In this document: positions 8,231 to 12,868 of the stretch, in pieces
Layout: each line of letters begins with the position of its first letter
How positions within the stretch are numbered: the stretch's first letter is position 1
NCBI GenBank assembly: GCA_034440595.1
Contig: JAWXCH010000042.1
Span: 1 to 12,868 of the forward strand
Source: JAWXCH01 sp034440595
GTDB taxonomy: Bacteria > Planctomycetota > Planctomycetia > Pirellulales > JALHPA01
Direction of reading: 5' to 3'
DNA: 12,868 bases
Notes under the pieces: generated by a model
Databases searched by the model: none
What the model was told of the DNA's origin: nothing
What the model saw: only the letters and a program-made list of their open reading frames with translations
Translations under genes and position numbers: made by a program

Positions 8231-8505
8231 TCGCTGCCATCCTTTCGTTGCCCCGCTGACTTGTATGAATACTCAGCATGAAATAAGGCGTGGTAGGTGG
8301 ACCATTTCCTGAGGATACTCAAGGCGATCAAATCGACCTTCTGGCCCCGCCTTCGGAAAATCTCGTTTGCAGTGCTGGACGCGCAGCTAACTCTTTCGTA
8401 CTCTGAGGTTTGTTGCGTCGTTGCCGTAGTTGTCGACGGTTGAAGTACGTTTGATTCTCTGAATGTTACGCCGACATTTTCGGCCAGTACCCAGGCAGCT
8501 TGAAT
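8227..8505 (-). pseudogene. Possible 3' remnant of a lost gene, in the divergent intergenic region
   Basis: Between the methyltransferase start (8230) and the plus-strand gene (8520) there are 289 bases with no complete gene. On the minus strand one frame is free of stops for 92 codons, from just after a TGA at 8508-8506 down to a TGA at 8229-8227. It has no ATG or GTG. Its terminal part reads like protein, for example DLIALSILRKWSTYHALFHA, and its TGA overlaps the TTG of the next gene (TTGA), as coupled operon genes often do. This fits the 3' end of a truncated gene, but a chance open frame is quite possible and the protein is not recognised. A TTG near the middle could start a peptide of about 34 residues. 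No convincing sigma-70 promoter was found for either direction, although divergent promoters would have to lie here. Confidence 0.3.
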
Positions 8506-8519
8506 TCAGAAAAAACATT

Positions 8520-10061
8520 ATGCAAGAATCAGATAAACGCAAAAATAAAGGCACAAAAGTGCGCCAGAATTGGATCGAGTGGATTAGGCGATGGGGGCCA
8601 ACGGATGCGTCGCGAATCGCAGTTTGGCTAACTATTGTCGTTTTGGCGACAATTGTATTCGACTGTGTTGTTGCCATTATGTATGAAGGATTGCTAGACG
8701 ACAGTGCATTTTATTTGTCACTTAGTCGCAATGTTTTGCGCGGCAAAGTTCCATATCGCGATCTGCCATCTGGTTACACGCCGGGAGCGTCTTATATTCT
8801 CGCGTTGCTTGGTGAGCAGGGTGTGAGTAATCCACGATTGGCAAAAGTCTATTTCTTTATAATTTATATCTGTAACTCTGCAATAATCTACGCATTGCTC
8901 CGTCGTTTGCGTCATCCCTCTTCGATATGTAGTTTGCTGGTGGCATTATCAGCAGCATGGACACTGTCGGCTGACGGGACGGCACTTCTTCTTGAGGCTT
9001 ATCAAAACTTTTTTATTCTGTTGGGTCTCTTGGTACTTTTTCGCTGGCCAACCCGAACCGGAGCAGCACTGGCTGGTATTTCTTTGGGGGCAGCCTTAAT
9101 GGTCAAACAGTATTCACTAATCATAGTTCCTGTCATAGCGTGGTTCAGTTGGATGCCCTGGAGCATTGATGAGAACGGCGAACAGAAAAGGCCACCAAAG
9201 TCGATTGCACGAATGCTAGCATTTCTCGGCTGCCTGGGTGTACCCTGGCTGCTTTTTGTATTGCTGACCCAGCAAGACCCCATAAATAATTTTGTGGCAG
9301 CTTCCACATTTAGTGGCGGGAAGTACCCCGCCGTTGGTGCCGAGGCAGCCCTACGGTCACTTTCGGGGGGACATCCGGCGCTCGTTACTGATTTAATAGT
9401 GGCTTTTTTCGCCATCGGGCTCCTGCTCCTGCGTCCAAGGCTGTCGACGGGACAATTGGTCGCGGGATACTTCTCTTGGATGACAATGTTGTGCATTCGC
9501 ACTTATCCCCACTACGTTCAGCTTGCGATACCGTGGGGGGTGTTGATTGTAGCCGAGTTTTCGAGAGAGCTCGCGCGAAAGGTTGCAAAAGAAAAAGCGG
9601 CGCAACATATCTTGGCCTTGGTGTTGGTGTTGCCGATGTGCGCTATCGTAATACGTCCTTTTTCGGACGCGATCCGATCTGTCAGGAAGCCCACTGCACC
9701 GAATCAAATCCAACTGGCAGCGGACGTTCGCAATACAATTCCGCAGCAAGACAATGTTTTGGTGTTGAATGGTACTTGGCTTTATGTTCTTGCCGATTTG
9801 AAGCCGCCTGGGCTAAACTATCGATTTGTCACCGGGCCGCATTCGCAGTTTGAGCGACAATTAGCAGAAGCTGAGTGGATTGTCTTGCTGCCGAAGAAGT
9901 CCACGTGGATGATTCCAGTGGATACTGCGCTAAACTGGATAAAAAAGCACGACTTTCGCGAACATAGCAGGCTACCTTTTGGAGCGAATGAAGAGGCAAT
10001 ATTACTGCGTCGAATCACGGTAGACGAACCATCTGCGGGCATTCAAACTGAACATCACTGA
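8520..10061 (+). CDS. Multi-pass membrane protein, GT-C (PMT/ArnT-like) glycosyltransferase
   Basis: From ATG 8520 this is a 513-residue integral membrane protein. A basic cytoplasmic N-terminus (1-32) leads to a first membrane helix (about 33-55). The first outer loop has EGLLDDSAFY (56-65), then LRGKVPYRDLPSGYTPGASY. An acidic pair in this loop followed by a GxxPYrD segment is the usual layout of GT39/ArnT-like GT-C enzymes, which take a sugar from polyprenyl phosphate and transfer it outside the cytoplasmic membrane. About nine to eleven hydrophobic segments follow, then a soluble C-terminal tail of roughly 110 residues. An upstream ATG at 8463 would add 19 residues; 8520 is preferred because the added part is atypical. 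It is the only plus-strand gene here and visibly AT-richer than its neighbours: 24 of 60 bases are G or C in 8641-8700, against 40 of 60 in 1261-1320. The GT-C call is by topology and motif only. Confidence 0.75.
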   Translation: MQESDKRKNKGTKVRQNWIEWIRRWGPTDASRIAVWLTIVVLATIVFDCVVAIMYEGLLDDSAFYLSLSRNVLRGKVPYRDLPSGYTPGASYILALLGEQGVSNPRLAKVYFFIIYICNSAIIYALLRRLRHPSSICSLLVALSAAWTLSADGTALLLEAYQNFFILLGLLVLFRWPTRTGAALAGISLGAALMVKQYSLIIVPVIAWFSWMPWSIDENGEQKRPPKSIARMLAFLGCLGVPWLLFVLLTQQDPINNFVAASTFSGGKYPAVGAEAALRSLSGGHPALVTDLIVAFFAIGLLLLRPRLSTGQLVAGYFSWMTMLCIRTYPHYVQLAIPWGVLIVAEFSRELARKVAKEKAAQHILALVLVLPMCAIVIRPFSDAIRSVRKPTAPNQIQLAADVRNTIPQQDNVLVLNGTWLYVLADLKPPGLNYRFVTGPHSQFERQLAEAEWIVLLPKKSTWMIPVDTALNWIKKHDFREHSRLPFGANEEAILLRRITVDEPSAGIQTEHH

Positions 10062-10100
10062 TCGTGTTACCCGCTTTCGACGGCAGTTGTTTGGCCGCCT

Positions 10101-11396
10101 CTATGGGAGAGAACTGAGTTCGCCAACATCTTCTTTTTTTAACGTTGTGTGCCATTGAGCGCGCGCAACGCAAATGCCTCGATGGAATCCTCGGCCCTCT
10201 CCAAATAATTCCGCGTTCTCGACCCTAAATGTAATCGCTTGCTCAATTGATTCGACATCTGTCCCCGCGGCCCGAAGGCCCAAAGTCAAGGTATATTCAC
10301 CTGGTGCCAGAGGACAATCAGGGATTCGGCATTCGACTAGCATGTGCCCTTCAAGTCCATCTACGCAAACGCTAGATAACGGGCTGAATAGAGTCATGAC
10401 ACGTTGACTTAAGGTGTCGTTAATTGCAATGCAAAAAATGGGATTCCGTAGACGAAGTGCGGAGTAATAGGTCATCCGCAACCGCAATTCCCGTCCGACG
10501 AGGATGTGATCGGTGGGGGCGCCCGCATTGTCGACAATCGAAGCCCGTCGCAGTATATTCCTCTCGTCGTTACTATTGGCCACGTATTGAAGTCGGTTTT
10601 CGGATGACTCTTGCGCTGGATTCATTTGATAGTAATGCCGAATTACCGAATCCACATCTCCTATGACTTCGACCTCACCCTTGCTCAATAGCAAAACTCG
10701 GTCACAAAGCGATTCAACCGCAGGCATGTTATGGCTGACAAACAAGACCGTTTTTCCTCCGTGCGTCACATCGCGCAATCGCTGTAGGCACTTTCGCTGA
10801 AAATCCGCATCCCCCACGGCCAACACTTCATCCACTAGCAGGACTTCAAGATCTAAATGGGCCGCCACCGAAAAGGCCAGCCGCACCTTCATGCCACTGG
10901 AATAGCGCTTGACGGGGGTGTCAATGAACTGTTCCACGCCGGAAAAATCCACGATCTCGTCAAACTTCCGCCGAATTTCGCTGCGCCGCATACCCAGAAT
11001 GGAGCCATTGAGAAACACGTTCTCGCGCCCCGTCAGCTCCGGGTGAAAACCCGTACCGACTTCCAAGAGGCTTCCTACGCGCCCCCGGATCGTCGCGGTT
11101 CCCCGCGTGGGCTCGCTGATCCGGGTCAAGATCTTCAATAGAGTCGATTTTCCGGCCCCATTTCGGCCAATGATGCCGACGACCTCTCCCTCCTGAACCT
11201 TAAAATTGATGTCCTGTAGCGCCCAGAAGTCCTCGGAGTGCCCTAAGGCCGCGCCACTGCGCAAGTTGGCCCAGGTATTACGGAAGATGCCCGCAACGGA
11301 CTCTCTTAGCGTGCGCTTACCCAAATGACCGTTGAATGCCGCGTGATTGATGCGGAACTTCTTTGCGAGATCCTCAACCTCAATTGCAATCGACAT
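10101..11396 (-). CDS. wzt: Wzt-type ABC transporter ATP-binding protein with C-terminal glycan-recognition domain
   Basis: This is the 431-residue ATPase of a polysaccharide exporter. The N-terminal nucleotide-binding domain has the long insertion before FWALQDINFKV that is typical of Wzt/TagH proteins. Walker A is GRNGAGKST (77-85), the signature is YSSGM (165-169) in place of LSGGQ, as usual in this family, Walker B is VLLVDE (185-190) with AVGD after it, and the switch His is H222 in FVSHN. Residues about 260-415 form a beta-rich Wzt_C-like domain, with LRLRMTYYSAL and CPLAPGEYTLTLGLRA. In E. coli O8/O9a this domain binds the modified non-reducing end of the finished chain; a similar role here is inference. 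It probably pairs with the permease just upstream. ATG 11396 has no clear Shine-Dalgarno. The last codons include a run of seven A (TTA AAA AAA G). Confidence 0.95.
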   Translation of the reverse strand: MSIAIEVEDLAKKFRINHAAFNGHLGKRTLRESVAGIFRNTWANLRSGAALGHSEDFWALQDINFKVQEGEVVGIIGRNGAGKSTLLKILTRISEPTRGTATIRGRVGSLLEVGTGFHPELTGRENVFLNGSILGMRRSEIRRKFDEIVDFSGVEQFIDTPVKRYSSGMKVRLAFSVAAHLDLEVLLVDEVLAVGDADFQRKCLQRLRDVTHGGKTVLFVSHNMPAVESLCDRVLLLSKGEVEVIGDVDSVIRHYYQMNPAQESSENRLQYVANSNDERNILRRASIVDNAGAPTDHILVGRELRLRMTYYSALRLRNPIFCIAINDTLSQRVMTLFSPLSSVCVDGLEGHMLVECRIPDCPLAPGEYTLTLGLRAAGTDVESIEQAITFRVENAELFGEGRGFHRGICVARAQWHTTLKKEDVGELSSLP

Positions 11397-11440
11397 AGTT
11401 CAGCGCGTCCGCGAAATTAAACCCTGGCACCGACGATATT

Positions 11441-11478
11441 GCTCCCGCGCATTCGAGCGGCAACGCGTCGCTGGGAGC
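11441..11478 (-). other. Hairpin in the wzm-wzt spacer
   Basis: Arms gctccc (11441-11446) and gggagc (11473-11478) are perfect inverted repeats. They extend by three more pairs (gcg/cgc) past a single bulged base, around a loop of about 19 nt. The hairpin sits in the 91-nt gap after the wzm stop and 45 nt before the wzt start. No T-run follows it on the minus strand, so it is not a standard intrinsic terminator. It could affect mRNA processing, stability or relative expression, or be neutral. Confidence 0.4.
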
Positions 11479-11487
11479 AGGTTCAAA

Positions 11488-12681
11488 CTAAATGATGTCC
11501 GCAAATCGATCTTCCATCCGATGGAAATAGAAACAGCCCACGACAAAGAAGGTCACAATGATAACGGTCGAATAGCCTAAATGGACCCAGGGGATGGGCT
11601 GACCGAGCAGTGCAGCTCGAAAGGAGCGGATCACCCCATTCATGGGATTATATTTCAAAAGATCTTGAATCCAATCTGGGACGGCGCCTCCGCCGACCTG
11701 CTTTTTTCTTTGATCGCCATGATGGGGAGACTTGCTACTCAATTCTGCTTCGATAGTCGGCCCGAGCACCGGATTGGCGCGTTCGGCTGCGTTGTTTGCA
11801 ACAAGATCCGACATGTTCTCGACGGGCAAGCCGTTGTTCAGTGTGCCCTTTTCCAATGTGCCCTTGGCCGCCACCGCAACACTGTCTGTGACGCTGGTGG
11901 AATTTGCCGGAATGGGAATCGCAGTTTTGCCTTTCGGTGCCGGCTCACCATGATGCGTTCCCATATAGATCGCGGGCGTAGCAAACATCCAGAGCTGAAT
12001 GAGAAACGGCACGGTGTACTTGAAATCGCGATAGGCCACCGTCAGCGCTGAAAGGATCGTGCCCACCGCCAGGGCCGCCAACATCACAAGGATCACCAAG
12101 GGAGGCACCATCAGGAGCCTGGCATCCAAAACGATAACATTTCGGCCGTCGGGTGGGTAAAAGTAGTAGTAGCCCACCATGATCACCAGTACGCCGAAGC
12201 TAATCACAAAATCAAACAAAGCCCCCCCCACGCTGGCGAACGGAATGGCCAGTCGGGGGAAATAGACTTTGGTAATGAGCGGGCCAGAAGTAACGATGCT
12301 GTTACTGGCCTGGGTCACGGCCGTTGCAAAAAACACCCAGGGAACTAGCGCTGAGAATGTGAACAGCCGATAAGGGAGCCCGTCGTCCGGAACATTCGCA
12401 GCCGCCTTGAAGACAAACGCGAACACGACCATGTACATGATCGGTTGAACTACCGCCCAGCACGCACCTAGCAGCGCCTGCTTGTAGCGGATCTTCACAT
12501 CTCGCCAGGAGAGGAAGTACAGCAACTCGCGGTAGGCAAACAGCTCCCGCAGGTTGAAGGCTTTCCAACCTGGACGCGGCTTGATGATGGTGATGGGAAC
12601 GTCGGCGGATTCATTCGTGGCTTGAACCCGCGGCGTTTTCATCACCTCGTCTGCAGCTTGTTGGTCTGATGTCGTGCTCAT
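11488..12681 (-). CDS. wzm: Wzm-type ABC-2 permease with a large hydrophilic insertion
   Basis: Inner-membrane permease of the polysaccharide exporter. Residue numbers count from TTG 12720 (410 aa); the preferred ATG at 12681 is residue 14. A variable tail (to about 42) precedes the conserved ITIIKPRPGWKAFNLRELFA and LLYFLSWRDVKIRYKQ (67-81), the amphipathic coupling region before the first helix. Membrane segments follow at about 88-106, 120-143, 160-186, 204-227 and 236-252, with GPLITKVYFPR (146-156) as family signature. The segment FLIQLWMFATPAIYM (239-253) ends the fifth helix. Wzm proteins normally continue within some 15-20 residues to the NPMNGVI block (here 358-364), but here about 94 hydrophilic residues (254-347) intervene. 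The last helix is at about 380-399. The TTG start would overlap the preceding open frame by 11 nt, while the ATG leaves a 28-nt gap. Neither has a clear Shine-Dalgarno. Confidence 0.94.
   Translation of the reverse strand: MSTTSDQQAADEVMKTPRVQATNESADVPITIIKPRPGWKAFNLRELFAYRELLYFLSWRDVKIRYKQALLGACWAVVQPIMYMVVFAFVFKAAANVPDDGLPYRLFTFSALVPWVFFATAVTQASNSIVTSGPLITKVYFPRLAIPFASVGGALFDFVISFGVLVIMVGYYYFYPPDGRNVIVLDARLLMVPPLVILVMLAALAVGTILSALTVAYRDFKYTVPFLIQLWMFATPAIYMGTHHGEPAPKGKTAIPIPANSTSVTDSVAVAAKGTLEKGTLNNGLPVENMSDLVANNAAERANPVLGPTIEAELSSKSPHHGDQRKKQVGGGAVPDWIQDLLKYNPMNGVIRSFRAALLGQPIPWVHLGYSTVIIVTFFVVGCFYFHRMEDRFADII
11680..11961 (-). other. In-frame hydrophilic insertion inside wzm (periplasmic gate position)
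   Basis: Wzm codons 254-347, rich in Ala, Ser, Pro, Lys and Asn, with no hydrophobic segment long enough to cross the membrane. In Wzm/TarG-type permeases the stretch between the fifth and sixth helices forms two short re-entrant gate helices on the outer face, so the insertion should face the periplasm. It holds HHG pairs near each edge (residues 256-258 and 333-335) and a five-residue tandem repeat. It is 282 nt long in frame, with no obvious flanking direct repeats. Confidence 0.65.
11842..11865 (-). repeat. Short tandem repeat, period 15 nt, inside wzm insertion
   Basis: The nonamer tgtgccctt occurs at 11842-11850 and again at 11857-11865 on the plus strand, a 15-nt period. It encodes two successive KGTL blocks (KGTLE then KGTLN) on the minus strand. 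It looks like a small in-frame duplication in a low-constraint segment. Confidence 0.6.
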
Positions 12682-12709
12682 CAAAAATGGTTCACTCGTA
12701 TTTTCCACG

Positions 12710-12868
12710 TCATTTGGCAAGGCAACGCAACGGCTGCTGCGCTAAGGCGGCAACGGTCGCCACGACATCGCGTATCGGCGCAAATGCAAACCGCGCCAGG
12801 AGTTTTGTTAGTTTGTTTTCCGTGGTCGCCAAATTAACATAATGGCGAAACTTGCCAAGCCGCGAGGA
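12710..12868 (-). CDS. 3' end of an unidentified upstream gene (cut by window edge)
   Basis: From the right edge one minus-strand frame is open for 52 codons and ends in TGA at 12712-12710; the other two minus frames contain early stops. The translation ends with a basic, amphipathic tail, with KLTKLLARFAFAPIRDVV followed by a short hydrophobic helix and LRCLAK. That is compatible with the C-terminus of a glycosyltransferase or other cluster enzyme, but nothing recognisable is visible. Its stop lies 28 nt before the preferred wzm ATG, a normal operon spacing. With only 52 codons a chance open frame cannot be excluded. Confidence 0.4.
   Translation of the reverse strand, partial: SSRLGKFRHYVNLATTENKLTKLLARFAFAPIRDVVATVAALAQQPLRCLAK

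Noticed and set aside
8231..8519. Sigma-70 promoters for the divergent genes
   Set aside because: TTGAAG-like boxes exist but none has a fair -10 box at 16-18 nt; nothing specific enough to annotate.
8387..8677. 96-codon minus-strand frame across the start of the membrane-protein gene
   Set aside because: Low-complexity translation, opposite the N-terminus of the GT-C gene, no motif or ribosome site.
10062..10145. Possible bidirectional intrinsic terminator at the convergent junction
   Set aside because: Only four-pair stems (cggc/gccg and gaac/gttc) are present and the T7 run lies about 12 nt from the nearer stem, inside the wzt coding end; not a canonical terminator.
11581..12051. 156-codon plus-strand open frame opposite the wzm insertion
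   Set aside because: Considered as an alternative explanation of the insertion, but the wzm frame is continuous with family sequence on both sides and the antisense product shows no family features.

Overview
This window is part of a surface-polysaccharide (O-antigen or capsule type) gene cluster of the ABC-transporter-dependent (Wzm/Wzt) class. The organism cannot be named from the sequence. Moderate GC, few clear Shine-Dalgarno sites, probable TTG and GTG starts, and the style of the Wzm, Gfo/Idh and glycosyltransferase proteins suggest a Planctomycetota-like bacterium. That is a guess from sequence character, not a match. No rRNA, tRNA, CRISPR array, IS element, integrase or toxin-antitoxin pair was seen.

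Layout from the right edge, following transcription of the minus strand. The last 52 codons of an unidentified gene (12868-12710) run into wzm, the ABC permease (about 12681-11488). A 91-nt spacer with a hairpin follows, then wzt, the ABC ATPase with a C-terminal glycan-binding-type domain (11396-10101). Next comes the only plus-strand gene, an AT-richer multi-pass membrane protein of GT-C glycosyltransferase type (8520-10061), convergent with wzt. It is divergent from a second minus-strand array that begins at 8230. That array contains a methyltransferase (8230-7499), a GT4 glycosyltransferase (about 7530-6301), a second GT4 (about 6145-4832), a second methyltransferase (4752-4063), a third GT4 (4066-2849), a fused Gfo/Idh/MocA dehydrogenase + DegT aminotransferase (2845-452), and the first 135 codons of an AAC(3)-family N-acetyltransferase (406-1, cut by the window edge). 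Overlaps and short gaps suggest this array is one operon.

How the genes may work together. The fused dehydrogenase/aminotransferase plus the acetyltransferase look like a compact route to an N-acetylated amino sugar: oxidise a hydroxyl to a ketone, transaminate it, acetylate the amine. Three GT4 enzymes would add sugars on the cytoplasmic face. The two methyltransferases could decorate or cap the chain. Wzt/Wzm would export it, with the Wzt C-terminal domain possibly reading the cap. The GT-C protein would add a residue on the far side of the membrane from a polyprenyl-phosphate sugar.

Points most worth following: the one-polypeptide dehydrogenase-aminotransferase, a roughly 94-residue hydrophilic insertion in Wzm at the periplasmic gate position, and signs that the plus-strand gene was inserted into the operon, leaving a truncated frame (8227-8505) that ends exactly at the next gene's start.
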